A stretch of DNA of 64,000 nucleotides, taken from the NCBI RefSeq assembly GCF_029338195.1, contig NZ_CP119779.1, forward strand, positions 1,798,001 to 1,862,000, read 5' to 3'. This DNA is from Haloarcula litorea (GTDB taxonomy: Archaea; Halobacteriota; Halobacteria; Halobacteriales; Haloarculaceae). A program made the translations under genes and the position numbers. Shown here in pieces: positions 16,878-25,303 of the stretch (positions are counted from its first letter, which is position 1; every line of letters starts with the position of its first letter). The notes under the pieces were generated by a model, which saw nothing but the letters and a program-made list of their open reading frames with translations, did not search any database and was not told the DNA's origin.

Positions 16878-17149
16878 GCTACCAGATGCAAGACGCCGTA
16901 TCTGTATTGTAGTAATCTCTTAGATAATTTCGAATATGCTACCTGAAAATCGCAGAAGGTTGCTAACCGAGCGCTCCGGGCTGGTAGACGGCTCCTGATA
17001 TATTCGCGCTCGAACGACGATAGGGGTATAGACCGTATAACGGCGATCAAGCCGGTGCCCTCGGGAAAGACACGTTTCACCCACGGGACGTGGGTCGTCT
17101 CCGATCGCCGACGTAGATAGTCGCTAATTATTGGAGAATGGACATACTT
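16878..17149. other. AT-rich divergent intergenic region
   Basis: Promoter region between the divergent DUF1102 genes. No convincing gene is seen. It contains an ACTACAAT box for the minus gene, a palindrome ACCCAC-n5-GTGGGT at 17089-17105 and an AT-rich CTAATTATT box at 17124-17132 that could serve the plus-strand genes. Confidence 0.5.
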
Positions 17150-17218
17150 ATGAAACAGTCGGGTATAGGACACGACGAACGGGGCACATCGCAGGACTGC
17201 CGAAGGGCCCGGGGGTGA
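17150..17218 (+). CDS. Possible 22-residue leader ORF
   Basis: ATG 17150 opens MKQSGIGHDERGTSQDCRRA plus two residues and stops at 17216-17218. It starts about 22 bp after the CTAATTATT box, so it could be the first codon of a leaderless transcript. Its stop lies just before the Shine-Dalgarno of the next short ORF. Evidence is positional only. Confidence 0.25.
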   Translation: MKQSGIGHDERGTSQDCRRARG

Positions 17219-17224
17219 GGAGAT

Positions 17225-17308
17225 ATGTACACGACCGAGATCGAGACCGAGGGGTACCGTGCGACCGACGGCGTCCGCCGACGCCGGCCGACGCGGGGTG
17301 AGCACTGA
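17225..17308 (+). CDS. 27-residue ORF with Shine-Dalgarno, coupled to the DUF1102 gene
   Basis: MYTTEIETEGYRATDGVRRR and seven further residues, ending in a TGA that overlaps the next ATG (TGATG, 17306-17310). GGTGAGGAG stands directly upstream, a strong archaeal ribosome-binding site, whereas the DUF1102 gene itself has none. This is the same arrangement as the 26-codon ORF before the DUF5305 gene: a short, C-terminally basic peptide coupled to an exported protein. Confidence 0.4.
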   Translation: MYTTEIETEGYRATDGVRRRRPTRGEH

Positions 17309-18141
17309 TGCGCAGTCACCTGGCCGTTGCACTCGCGGTCGTCGCGGCCGTCCTCGTCGTCGGGAGCGGTGGGTTCACCGCCGTCTCGGCCGACCGAGCC
17401 GTCACCGTCGAAGTGGTCGGCGACGCGAACGCCTACATGGCACTGGAGTACGCCGACACGGAGGTTCCCACAGACGGCGGCGCGACCGAGTTCGTGACGG
17501 TCCGCAATCAGTTCGCACAGCCGGTCGACGCCACGGTCACCTACTCCGTCGACGCGGGGAGTGGGCTGTCGGTCCCCGACGGCGAGCAGACGGCCGCCCG
17601 CGACGGGCTCGGCGTCGGCGACGCGGCCACCGTCTCGACGACACTGACCTGTACGTCGCCGGGGACCCACGACGCGACGGTCTCGTTCCACGCGACCGCC
17701 GACGGCGAGGGCGTCTACGCCGAGACGACCGCGCCGCGGACGGTCGAGTTCGCCGTCGACTGTCGGCCGGCGGTCACCGTCCGCTTCCAGGGGAACGGCG
17801 GGAACGCACGCGTCGACGGTGTCCAGTCGCTCGACGACACGACCGCGACGGTGTGGCTGCTCGACGACGGCACCCTCACCTCGGAGGCCGTCGCCGTCAC
17901 CGCGAAGGGCGGCGAGAACGTCCGCCCCGTCGTCGACGGCCAGGGAGCGATCGTCGCCGTCTCGCTCGCCGGGACCGGCCGCACCTACGTGCATCCCGAC
18001 CTAGAGCGGCGCGGGGGATCGCTCGCGCTCGCGCCGCCGGCACGGGGTGGCTCGAACGACCCCGCCGACCCGGTCTGTGAGGGCCGCGTCGACCCCTCGA
18101 CGCTCCCGACCGACGACGGGGACCTCGCGTGCCCGGCGTAG
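17308..18141 (+). CDS. Secreted DUF1102/TasA-like protein, largest non-anchored paralogue
   Basis: 277 residues: Sec-type signal peptide MRSHLAVALAVVAAVLVV, processing region GSGGFTAVSADRAVTVEVVG, then a two-part beta-rich mature protein. The first part (about 35-150) aligns with the acidic-tail protein at 15110 (AYMALEY, FVTVRNQFAQPVDATVTY); the second (about 150-245) is an extra domain beginning VTVRFQGNGGNARVDGV. Three or four Cys in the mature part (LTCTSPG, VDCRP, DPVCEG, LACPA) could form disulfides, which is uncommon in haloarchaeal secreted proteins. No membrane anchor. Probably translated by coupling to the short ORF upstream. Confidence 0.78.
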   Translation: MRSHLAVALAVVAAVLVVGSGGFTAVSADRAVTVEVVGDANAYMALEYADTEVPTDGGATEFVTVRNQFAQPVDATVTYSVDAGSGLSVPDGEQTAARDGLGVGDAATVSTTLTCTSPGTHDATVSFHATADGEGVYAETTAPRTVEFAVDCRPAVTVRFQGNGGNARVDGVQSLDDTTATVWLLDDGTLTSEAVAVTAKGGENVRPVVDGQGAIVAVSLAGTGRTYVHPDLERRGGSLALAPPARGGSNDPADPVCEGRVDPSTLPTDDGDLACPA

Positions 18142-18181
18142 CCCGGCGAACCCATATCCCGCTCGGCCCCCTACCGCCGGT

Positions 18182-18511
18182 ATGCCCGCGACAGAGCCCG
18201 ACGGCGTGACGACCGTCACGACCCGCGCGGCCCTCGACGACGTACTGGCGGCACACGACCGCGTACTGGTGATGGTCCGGACCGAGGGCTGTACGATCTG
18301 CCAGTCGATGGCACCGGTCCTGGACAACGTCGCGCGGGCCACCGACGCCGCCGTCGCCGTCTTCAACCCCCGCGAGGACCTCGACGCCGTCGCCGCCTTC
18401 GACGTGCGCAGCGTCCCGACGTTCCTGCTGTTCGACGACGAGGAGCTGGTCGACCGCCGGGCCGACGGGTTCGTCCCGACCGCCGCCCTCGTCGAGTTCG
18501 TCCGGCGGTGA
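18182..18511 (+). CDS. Thioredoxin-like protein
   Basis: 109 residues with a thioredoxin fold. The active site is EGCTICQSM (CTIC, near residues 36-39) instead of CGPC, and the conserved cis-proline is in VRSVPTFLLFDDEE. With no signal peptide it would act on cytoplasmic disulfides. Start ATG 18182 has a CATATCCC box about 26 bp upstream. It follows the cysteine-containing secreted protein, but has its own promoter and is cytoplasmic, so a link is doubtful. Confidence 0.85.
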   Translation: MPATEPDGVTTVTTRAALDDVLAAHDRVLVMVRTEGCTICQSMAPVLDNVARATDAAVAVFNPREDLDAVAAFDVRSVPTFLLFDDEELVDRRADGFVPTAALVEFVRR

Positions 18512-18557
18512 CACACGGGCCGGGGTTTTTTACTCGCGATCGGACAACCCTGACTCG

Positions 18558-19325
18558 ATGGCCCTCCAGATCGGTGCTGCCCTGCGTGATGCGGGGTCGC
18601 GACTCGTCAGTCGAACCGGCGCGATACTGCTCGGGACGTACCTGCTCCTCCTGCTCGGCCTCCAGTCGATGCTGAACTCCCTGCTGGCGACGGTGTACGC
18701 CAGGATGGGACTCGGCGCGGCGGTGGAGGCGTTACCCCTCGTCGTCGACGTCCCGGTCGCCGTCGCCGGCGGTGGCGTCCTGTTGGCGATACTGCTCACG
18801 ACCTACCACTCCATCGTCTCGACGCGGACGTTCGTCGCCGACGCCCGGGACCGGTTCCCCGGCGACGCGTTGACTCGGAACGTGCCGCTGGCGATCCTGA
18901 ACGTCTTCGTCGGCGGTTTCGTCTACGGTCTGCTCGTGTTCCTTGGCTCGCTCCTGCTGCTCGTTCCCGGTCTCATCGCGTACGTCGCGTTCCTGTTTCT
19001 GGTCCCCTACGTCGCCGTGGAGGACCGGAACTTCGTCGACGCGCTCGGGGCGAGCTACCGGCTCGGCAAGGGCAACTGGCTCCAGCTGTTCGTCCTGGTC
19101 CTCGTCGCCGTCGGCGGCGCGTCGGTCGTCGGTGCCGTCGTCGGTGTCGTCGGCTCGCTGCTGCTCCCGCCGGCGGCGGCGCAGCTGGCGATCATCGTCG
19201 TCCAGCCACCGGTGGCGCTGTACACGCTGGCGCTGATCGCCGTCGCGTTCGACCAGCTCCGCGACGCGACTGACGGCGACCGGCCGGACACGGCCGCGGA
19301 CGTCGGCACGTCGCCGACCGCCTGA
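18558..19325 (+). CDS. Multi-pass membrane protein of unknown function
   Basis: 255 residues with about five to six predicted membrane helices (20-42, 58-80, 110-135, 135-155, 172-200, 205-228). The ENR/EDRNFVDALGASYRLGKGNW loop between helices resembles the repeated pattern of the glycerophosphodiester phosphodiesterase membrane-domain-like and DUF7847-type haloarchaeal proteins. There are no catalytic motifs. A TTTTTTAC box 28 bp before ATG 18558 supports a leaderless start. Function unknown. Confidence 0.7.
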   Translation: MALQIGAALRDAGSRLVSRTGAILLGTYLLLLLGLQSMLNSLLATVYARMGLGAAVEALPLVVDVPVAVAGGGVLLAILLTTYHSIVSTRTFVADARDRFPGDALTRNVPLAILNVFVGGFVYGLLVFLGSLLLLVPGLIAYVAFLFLVPYVAVEDRNFVDALGASYRLGKGNWLQLFVLVLVAVGGASVVGAVVGVVGSLLLPPAAAQLAIIVVQPPVALYTLALIAVAFDQLRDATDGDRPDTAADVGTSPTA

Positions 19326-19379
19326 CGACCGCCGGTCCCGTCGCTGTTCGCCGGCTGTGTCACGAGAAGGGACGACGCG

Positions 19380-19568
19380 TTACTCCTGCCGCCCGGTGCG
19401 CGCCTCGACGCGCATCTCGACGTATCGACTCGACCACGTCTGGGTGTGGCGTCGGAGCGCGTCTACGATGCTGGCGATGAGTCCGTCCGTCGGGGCGGGG
19501 TCGGCCGCGTCGCGACTGTCGTCAAGACTGGACTGCTCGTTCTTCCGTGGCCCCTCTGGAAAACTCAT
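19380..19568 (-). CDS. Small hypothetical protein
   Basis: 62 residues, hydrophilic, with one likely amphipathic helix (DGLIASIVDALRRHTQTWSSRY) and a basic end. ATG 19568 was chosen because a TTTATTG TATA box at 19597-19603 is about 30 bp upstream; a GTG at 19586 would add six residues. A TGTACC-n6-GGTACA palindrome sits between the box and the start. No family recognised. Confidence 0.5.
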   Translation of the reverse strand: MSFPEGPRKNEQSSLDDSRDAADPAPTDGLIASIVDALRRHTQTWSSRYVEMRVEARTGRQE

Positions 19569-19578
19569 TACGTCACAC

Positions 19579-19596
19579 TGTACCACCTCCGGTACA
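19579..19596. promoter_or_regulatory. TGTACC-n6-GGTACA palindrome at a promoter
   Basis: A perfect 6-bp inverted repeat directly next to the TATA box (19597-19603) of the 62-residue gene, covering the expected transcript start. Its position fits a repressor site, perhaps for autoregulation. Confidence 0.35.
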
Positions 19597-19754
19597 ATAA
19601 ACGTTAAGGATTATGTGTTCGCACGCTCGCGCACACGCCTACCCGCGACAAAACCCGAAGTAGAGGAGGCCGAACTTGCACAAATAATGGACGGAACTCG
19701 CCGCAGACGACAACGCACTTATGCCCCTCTCGATAAAGGTGGGTTCACGACTCA

Positions 19755-20849
19755 ATGACGACGCCCCAATCGTCCCGGAGCCTCCAGAAGACGTTTCTGA
19801 AGTATCAGCACGTCTTCGTGTTCCTCGCGCCCCTGCTGTTCGTCGTCGGCGTCTACACGCTCGCGCCGACGCCGACCGACGCGGGGACCGGCTACTGGCT
19901 GGAGTACTGGTGGCTGTTCATCGCCTTCATCATCGGCGCGACGATCGTCAACACCGTCGGGATCAGCGGCTCGGCGCTGTTCGTCCCGTTCCTGATCTTC
20001 GTGTTCCCGGTCATCGCCGGGGAGTCGCTGACCCCGGAGACGCTGGTGAAGATCGGCCTCATCAGCGAGTCGTTCGGTCTGTCGAGTTCGGCGCTGGCGT
20101 TCATCCAGTACGGACTGGTCGACCGCCGGCTGGCGGCGACGCTCGTGCTCGGGGGGATCCCGTTCGTCGTCGCGGGCGCGCTGCTGTCGTTCGTCATCCC
20201 CGCCTCGCTGTTCCACGCGCTCCTGGGCGTCGCGCTCATCGCGGCCTCGGTCCTGCTGTTCAAGGCCGACCTCAGTCACGAGGAGCCCGGTGGGACCGAC
20301 GACGAGGCTGGCGTCTCGGCCGACGGGGGGACCGGTGCAACCCTCCCGAACGACGACGACAAGCTCGGCCCCGCGGGCGTCGAGAAGGCCGACGACGGGA
20401 CCGTCACCCGCGTCGACCGCGACGGCAACGACTACACCTACTCCCACGGGGGCTACCTCGAGCGGTTCGCCAACTACAGCGTCGGCGGCGTGTTCCAGGG
20501 CCTGGCCGGCTTCGGCATCGGGGAGCTCGGCATCATCTCGATGCTGCGGACGAACGTCCCCGTCCGGGTCGCCATCGGGACGAACCACATCGTCGTCGCG
20601 ACCACGGCCATCCTCGCATCGGTGGTCCACGTCTTCGGCGGCGGCCTCGTGCCCGGCGGGCACAGCCTGAACCTCGCCTCGACGCCGTGGAACATGGTCG
20701 TCTGGACGGTGCCCGCGACGGCGACCGGCGGGCAGATCGCCCCCTACGTCTCGGCGGCACTCGACACCACGGTGATCAAGAAGGGCGTCGGGGTCCTGTT
20801 CGCGGTCATCTCCGTCGCGCTGTTCCTGATGGCCGCCGGCGTCGTGTAG
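19755..20849 (+). CDS. TauE/SafE (TSUP) family transporter
   Basis: 364-residue permease of the TSUP family, whose members export sulfite, sulfoacetate or other organic anions. Two halves of about four helices each carry the usual pattern (GISGSALFVPFLIF in the first, GGVFQGLAGFGIGELGIISML and GTNHIVVATTAILAS in the second), separated by an acidic cytoplasmic loop of about 60 residues (about 180-240) that is longer than usual. The start has a CTTATG box near 19712, giving a leader of about 14 nt. A UspA protein follows 38 bp downstream under its own promoter. The substrate is unknown. Confidence 0.85.
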   Translation: MTTPQSSRSLQKTFLKYQHVFVFLAPLLFVVGVYTLAPTPTDAGTGYWLEYWWLFIAFIIGATIVNTVGISGSALFVPFLIFVFPVIAGESLTPETLVKIGLISESFGLSSSALAFIQYGLVDRRLAATLVLGGIPFVVAGALLSFVIPASLFHALLGVALIAASVLLFKADLSHEEPGGTDDEAGVSADGGTGATLPNDDDKLGPAGVEKADDGTVTRVDRDGNDYTYSHGGYLERFANYSVGGVFQGLAGFGIGELGIISMLRTNVPVRVAIGTNHIVVATTAILASVVHVFGGGLVPGGHSLNLASTPWNMVVWTVPATATGGQIAPYVSAALDTTVIKKGVGVLFAVISVALFLMAAGVV

Positions 20850-20887
20850 GCCGGCGGTTTTTACCCGGGGGGCGTCAACCGCCGTCC

Positions 20888-21325
20888 ATGTACGACGACA
20901 TCCTCCTGCCGACCGACGGGAGCGACGGCATCGCCGCGGCCGCAGAGCACGCCACGAACTTCGCACAGGCGTTCGACGCGACGGTCCACGTCGTCTCGGT
21001 CGCCGACACGCGAAACCGCTTCGAGAGCCCGACCTCGGGGCTCTCTGCGGAGGCGTGGTCCGACGCCGAGCACGAGCGGGCCGAGGAGGCCGTCGCGGCG
21101 ACGGTCGACGCGCTCCCCGACGACGTGCCCGTCGAGACCAGCGTCGTCGAGGGCGTCCCGCGGAGCGAGATCCTGCGCTACGTCGAGGACGAGGGGATGG
21201 ACCTCGTCGTGATGGGCACGCACGGCCGCACCGGGCTGGACCACTACCTCATCGGCAGCGTCGCCGAGAAGGTGGTCCGGCGCTCGCCGGTGCCCGTGAC
21301 GACGGTCCGATTGGGGGAGGAGTAG
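20888..21325 (+). CDS. Universal stress protein (UspA family)
   Basis: 145 residues. Starts MYDDILLPTDGSDG and ends with the nucleotide-binding motif VVMGTHGRTGLDHYLIGSVAEKVVRRSPVPV (G-x2-G-x9-G-S/T), so it belongs to the ATP-binding class. A GTTTTTAC box 27 bp upstream gives a leaderless start. UspA genes next to transporters are common in haloarchaea, where they may tune transport. Confidence 0.92.
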   Translation: MYDDILLPTDGSDGIAAAAEHATNFAQAFDATVHVVSVADTRNRFESPTSGLSAEAWSDAEHERAEEAVAATVDALPDDVPVETSVVEGVPRSEILRYVEDEGMDLVVMGTHGRTGLDHYLIGSVAEKVVRRSPVPVTTVRLGEE

Positions 21326-21387
21326 CGAAGCGCGACGGGCCCGCTCCCGCCGAAACGCCTAACAGCGCGCCGGTCGCTCCACCGGCT

Positions 21388-22314
21388 ATGGAGATCGAGC
21401 GCATCGCGGTCCACGAGTCGGTCGGGACGGTGTGTCCGCTGGACGCCGTCGTCGAGTCGCTGTCCGCCGCCCCGGTCCCCGTGGAGACGGTCGGCGACGA
21501 CGATCCACTGTCCGAGACGGACTGCGTGGTGACGTTCGGCCCCCGCGAGGCGTTCTACGACGCGGCGTGGGTCCACGGCGTCCGGGCCGGCTACGACGAC
21601 TTCGACACCGACGCCTACGCCGCCAGCGACACGGCGCTGACCAACTCCACGGGCATCCACGGCGACACCGTCCCCGAGACGGTCGTGGGCTACCTGACGG
21701 CCTTCGCCCGCCGGCTGCACGTCTACCGCGACCGGCAGGCCGACCGGGCGTGGACCCACGAGCCCTACGACGCGCCGTTCACGCTGACCGGCGAGCGCGT
21801 CTGCGTGGTCGGCCTGGGCACCATCGGTCAGGGGGTCGTCGACCGGGTGACGGCGCTGGGGATGGACGCGGTCGGGGTCAGGCGGTCGGGCGACCCGGCT
21901 CCGGGCGTCGAGCGGGTGTACACGCCCGACGACGTCGAGGCGGCCGTCGCCGACGCCCGCTTCGTCGTGCTTGCGGTGCCCCTGACCGACGGGACCGAGG
22001 GACTGATCGACGCCGCGGTGCTGGCGGCGATGCCCGACGACGGCTACCTCGTCAACGTCGCCCGCGGCGACGTGGTCGTCGAGGACGCGCTGCTGTCGGC
22101 GCTGGAGGAGGGGACGATCGCCGGGGCGGCGGTCGACGCCTACTGGGAGGAGCCGCTCCCGGAGGAGCACCCGCTGTGGGCTTACGAGAACGCCATTCTG
22201 ACGCCCCACTGTGCGGCCGCGACGAACCGCTACCACGAGGACGTCGCCGAGCTGGTCCGCGAGAACGTCGCTCGCGTCCGGCGGGGCGAGCCGCTGGCGA
22301 ACCGCGTCGCCTGA
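21388..22314 (+). CDS. D-2-hydroxyacid dehydrogenase
   Basis: NAD(P)-dependent dehydrogenase of the D-isomer-specific family, 308 residues. The Rossmann domain has VVGLGTIGQGVVDRV (about 137-152). The catalytic Arg is in VNVARGDVVVEDAL, Glu in the EEPLPEEHPLW region, and His in LTPHCAAAT, the order R-E-H being typical. The N-terminal substrate domain is short and divergent (VTFGPREAFYDA, the place of Gly/Arg substrate-binding loops). Substrate could be a 2-ketoacid or phosphoglycerate-like acid; the C-terminal ACT domain of SerA is absent. Confidence 0.87.
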   Translation: MEIERIAVHESVGTVCPLDAVVESLSAAPVPVETVGDDDPLSETDCVVTFGPREAFYDAAWVHGVRAGYDDFDTDAYAASDTALTNSTGIHGDTVPETVVGYLTAFARRLHVYRDRQADRAWTHEPYDAPFTLTGERVCVVGLGTIGQGVVDRVTALGMDAVGVRRSGDPAPGVERVYTPDDVEAAVADARFVVLAVPLTDGTEGLIDAAVLAAMPDDGYLVNVARGDVVVEDALLSALEEGTIAGAAVDAYWEEPLPEEHPLWAYENAILTPHCAAATNRYHEDVAELVRENVARVRRGEPLANRVA

Positions 22315-22340
22315 GTCGCCGGCCGGGGCTGTGGCCGCGT

Positions 22341-22976
22341 TCAGACGCCCTCGACGAGCCGTTCGAGGTGTTCGGGCGGGACGGCCCCGCGGGCGGCGTG
22401 GCCGTCGTAGACGAACGTCGGGACGCCCGTGATCCCCTGGCGCTGTGCCTCGGTGAACAGCTCCCGGACCTCCGTTCGCAGGGCGTCGTCGTCCAGCGCC
22501 GATCGGACCTCCTCGGCGGGGACGCCGGCCTCCTCGGCCAGTTCGACCAGCACCTCGGTGTCACCGATGTCTCGGCTGTCCTGCCAGAGCGCGTCGAAGA
22601 CGGCCTCGTCGAAGGCCAGCCAGGTCCCGTAGTCGTAGTGCTCGGCGACGTAGTAGGAGACGACCTGTGCCGGCAGCGAGTCGACGTCGGTGGCGATGTC
22701 CAGCTCCATCTCGACGCCGAACTGCTCCTGGAGGCGGCGCACGCCCTGCTTGGCCTGCTCGTAGTAGTCCTCGTCTTTCCCGTCGTCGACGGCGTGGTCG
22801 ATGCTCCCGTCGGGGTTGCGCTTCTGGCTCCGCAGGTCGTAGGGGTGCCAGTCGATCCGCAGGTCGTCCTCGCGGGTCGCCTGGTACTGCGACAGCGACT
22901 CGCGCCCGAGGTAACAGAACGGGCAGACGTAGTCGGAGAAGACGGTGATCGCGTCCGTGGCCTGTGTCTCGCTCAT
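22341..22976 (-). CDS. DsbA/FrnE-family thiol oxidoreductase
   Basis: 211 residues with a thioredoxin fold carrying a helical insert. N-terminal active site SDYVCPFCYLGR (CPFC) and C-terminal GITGVPTFVYDG with the cis-Pro fit the FrnE/2-hydroxychromene isomerase-like group of DsbA proteins. No signal peptide, so it works in the cytoplasm. ATG 22976 chosen because upstream in-frame sequence is low in support. It converges with the dehydrogenase gene (26 bp gap). Confidence 0.88.
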   Translation of the reverse strand: MSETQATDAITVFSDYVCPFCYLGRESLSQYQATREDDLRIDWHPYDLRSQKRNPDGSIDHAVDDGKDEDYYEQAKQGVRRLQEQFGVEMELDIATDVDSLPAQVVSYYVAEHYDYGTWLAFDEAVFDALWQDSRDIGDTEVLVELAEEAGVPAEEVRSALDDDALRTEVRELFTEAQRQGITGVPTFVYDGHAARGAVPPEHLERLVEGV

Positions 22977-23130
22977 ACCGGCCGTACTCAGTCGCCGGAC
23001 AAGAGGCGGCCCCGGACGTGTGTCGAGCGCGCACGACCACGCGACGACGCGACCGCGGGGCCGCCGCCCGGGCCGGGTTTCCTGTGCCGGCAGAGCGGTT
23101 ATCCGTCGCGGCCGTGGACTGTCAACTGCT

Positions 23131-23586
23131 ATGACAGACGACCGCGTCATCGAACTGCTGCGCAGGGCCTACGGCGACGAGATCGAGACGGTGATGAACT
23201 ACCAGACCAACGCCATCGTCCTCGACGGGGTCCGCGCCGAGGAGATCAAGGAGAGCCTCCAGGCCGACATCCAGGAGGAACTCGGCCACGCGGAGATGCT
23301 CGGCCAGCGCCTGAAGCAACTGGACGCCCAGCCGCCGGGCTCCGGAGAGTTCACGGCCCGGCAGGACTCGCTCCAGCCGCCCGCGGACTCGACGGACGTG
23401 CTCTCGGTCATCGAGGGCGTGCTGGACGCCGAGAACGACGCCATCGAGACGTACCGCGACCTCGTCGACGCCGCCGAGGAGGCGAGCGACCCGGTCACGG
23501 AGGACCTCGCGGTCACGATCCTCGCCGACGAGGAGGCCCACCGGACGGAGTTCCGCGGCTTCCGGAAGGAGTACAAGAAGGACTGA
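23131..23586 (+). CDS. Ferritin-like di-iron domain protein
   Basis: 151 residues, four-helix bundle predicted. The iron ligands look complete: E in EIETVMNYQTNAI, the ExxH pair in EELGHAEML, E in ENDAIETYRD, and the second ExxH in EEAHRTEF. It belongs to the rubrerythrin/bacterioferritin-like superfamily and may bind iron or consume peroxide in the cytoplasm. It lacks the rubredoxin domain of rubrerythrin. Start ATG 23131; it diverges from the DsbA-like gene. Confidence 0.82.
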   Translation: MTDDRVIELLRRAYGDEIETVMNYQTNAIVLDGVRAEEIKESLQADIQEELGHAEMLGQRLKQLDAQPPGSGEFTARQDSLQPPADSTDVLSVIEGVLDAENDAIETYRDLVDAAEEASDPVTEDLAVTILADEEAHRTEFRGFRKEYKKD

Positions 23587-23621
23587 GCCGACGGGGATCG
23601 CTTCCCTCGCCCGCGTCCCGA

Positions 23622-24983
23622 CTACTCGCCGTCTTCGACGGCCTCCAGCAGCGCCGTGGCCCGGCCGACGAGGGTCTCGGGGTCCCGGGCCAGCAGGACG
23701 ACGCCGCCGGCGACGCCCATCTCGCCGCGGTCGACGACGGCGATCGGCGACTCCGCGCCGGTCTCGAAGGCCTGGCCGACGCCCCAGGCGGCGGTGCCGT
23801 CCCGGGGGACCGTCGCCGGCCGCTCGGCCGAGTCGTAGTCGCCGACGGAGCCCCCGAGGTCGTCGAGGGCCGCCTCGACGGCGTCGGTCAGGCGGACGTT
23901 CGCGGCAAAGCGCACCGCCGGGTCGTGTTCGCGGGCGGCGATCAGGGTCCGGGCGACGGTCGTCGACGCGCCGAACCGGACCCCGCGGTTGGCGCGGACG
24001 CCGTCGACGACGCGGGCGATGCGACCCTCGACGGCCGCCACCTCGTCGGGCGTCTCCGCGTAGGGGGTCGCGCCCGCCACCGTCGTCCCGCCGGCCGGCA
24101 CCAGCGGCCGGACCCCGCGGTCGGTCAGCGCCGCGACGACCCCCTCGACGGCCTCGCTGGTGTCGTAGCGGGCCGCCTCGTTGCGCGCCTCGACCGCGTG
24201 GTGGACCGCGCCCGACCCCTCGCCCACGTCGAGGTTGTACCGGACCGCCCGCGCCAGCAGGTCGACGCCGGCCGCGACGGCGTCCTGCAGCTCGTCGCCG
24301 TGGGCCAGGCGCGTGGCGACGGCCGAGGAGAGCGTACACCCCGAGCCGTGGGTCGCGTCGGTCTCGACCCGCTCGTGGCGGAACGTCGTCACCGTCTCGT
24401 CGGTGACGAGCGTGTCGACCACCTCGTCGCCGGCGACGTGCCCGCCCTTCACGAGCGCGGCGTCCGCCCCCATCCCGACGATGTCGTGGCCGGCGGCCTC
24501 CGCGTCCGCGGGGGTCTCGACCGGCCGGCCTGTCAGCACCTCGGCCTCGTCGGCGTTGGGCGTGACCAGCGCGCTCTCGGCGATCAGGGCCTCGTAGGCG
24601 CTCTCGGCCTCGGGTTCCAGCAGCCGGTCGCCCGACGCCGCGACCATCACCGGGTCGACGACGAGGTCGTCGGCGTCGCCGGCCTCGGCGACCACGAGGT
24701 CGATCACCTCGCTCGTCGCGAGGATCCCCGTCTTGACCGCGGCCACGTCGAAGTCCTCTCTGACCGCCTCGATCTGGGCCGCGATCTCCTCGATCGGCAG
24801 GAGGTGCTGGCCCTGCACGCCCCGCGTGTTCTGTGCCGTCACGCTCGTGACGGCGCTGGTCCCGAACGCGCCGCCGGCCTCGATGGTCTTCAGGTCCGCC
24901 TGGATGCCCGCCCCGCCGCCCGAGTCGCTGCCCGCGACGGTCAGCACCACCGGTAGCTCGACCGGAGCCTCCGTCCGTGTCAT
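23622..24983 (-). CDS. thiDN: Bifunctional HMP(-P) kinase / thiamine-phosphate synthase (ThiD-ThiN)
   Basis: 453 residues, thiamine biosynthesis. The N-terminal ThiD kinase domain (about 1-265) has [41 protein letters not shown] and the anion-hole motif [13 protein letters not shown], and phosphorylates hydroxymethylpyrimidine (phosphate). The C-terminal ThiN domain (about 280-450; [35 protein letters not shown]) joins HMP-PP and thiazole phosphate in archaea that lack ThiE. The fusion is the usual haloarchaeal form. ATG 24983 chosen over 25010. No TPP riboswitch could be recognised upstream. Confidence 0.92.
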   Translation of the reverse strand: MTRTEAPVELPVVLTVAGSDSGGGAGIQADLKTIEAGGAFGTSAVTSVTAQNTRGVQGQHLLPIEEIAAQIEAVREDFDVAAVKTGILATSEVIDLVVAEAGDADDLVVDPVMVAASGDRLLEPEAESAYEALIAESALVTPNADEAEVLTGRPVETPADAEAAGHDIVGMGADAALVKGGHVAGDEVVDTLVTDETVTTFRHERVETDATHGSGCTLSSAVATRLAHGDELQDAVAAGVDLLARAVRYNLDVGEGSGAVHHAVEARNEAARYDTSEAVEGVVAALTDRGVRPLVPAGGTTVAGATPYAETPDEVAAVEGRIARVVDGVRANRGVRFGASTTVARTLIAAREHDPAVRFAANVRLTDAVEAALDDLGGSVGDYDSAERPATVPRDGTAAWGVGQAFETGAESPIAVVDRGEMGVAGGVVLLARDPETLVGRATALLEAVEDGE

Positions 24984-25126
24984 GCCCGGGGACTGGAGCG
25001 GCGGCCCCAAAGCGGTGCTGGTCTCCCCGGAACCGACGGACGCACCGTCCTAGTATGCTAATAATACTTCTTATCATACCCGGGAAACGCTTATGTGTGT
25101 GAATCGTCCCCATTCGACGTACGACG

Positions 25127-25303
25127 ATGGAACCGACCGAAGACGATTCGAACGCGAACGACCCCAGCGACTCCGAGCGGTACGGCACCTTCACCACCGG
25201 CGGCGGCGACGTCGTCGTCTACGACACCGACAACCCCGCGGCGTGGCTCCAGTCCGACTACGCCGTCGAGGTGGGTGGCGGGGCCGACCGACAGCGCGCC
25301 TAG
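25127..25303 (+). CDS. DUF7331-like small haloarchaeal protein
   Basis: 58 residues, acidic N-terminus then SERYGTFTTGGGDVVVYDTD and NPAAWLQSDYAVEVGG. The pattern YGxFxxxxGDVVxYDxxNxxAWxQSD is a widespread small haloarchaeal family of unknown function. A GCTTATGTG TATA-like box lies about 34 bp upstream. Its end is followed by the hairpin-rich region. Confidence 0.75.
   Translation: MEPTEDDSNANDPSDSERYGTFTTGGGDVVVYDTDNPAAWLQSDYAVEVGGGADRQRA

Noticed and set aside
23101-25130. TPP riboswitch upstream of thiDN
   Set aside because: I searched the region upstream of 24983 for the conserved CTGAGA and ACCTGA parts of the THI element and found neither in proper order.
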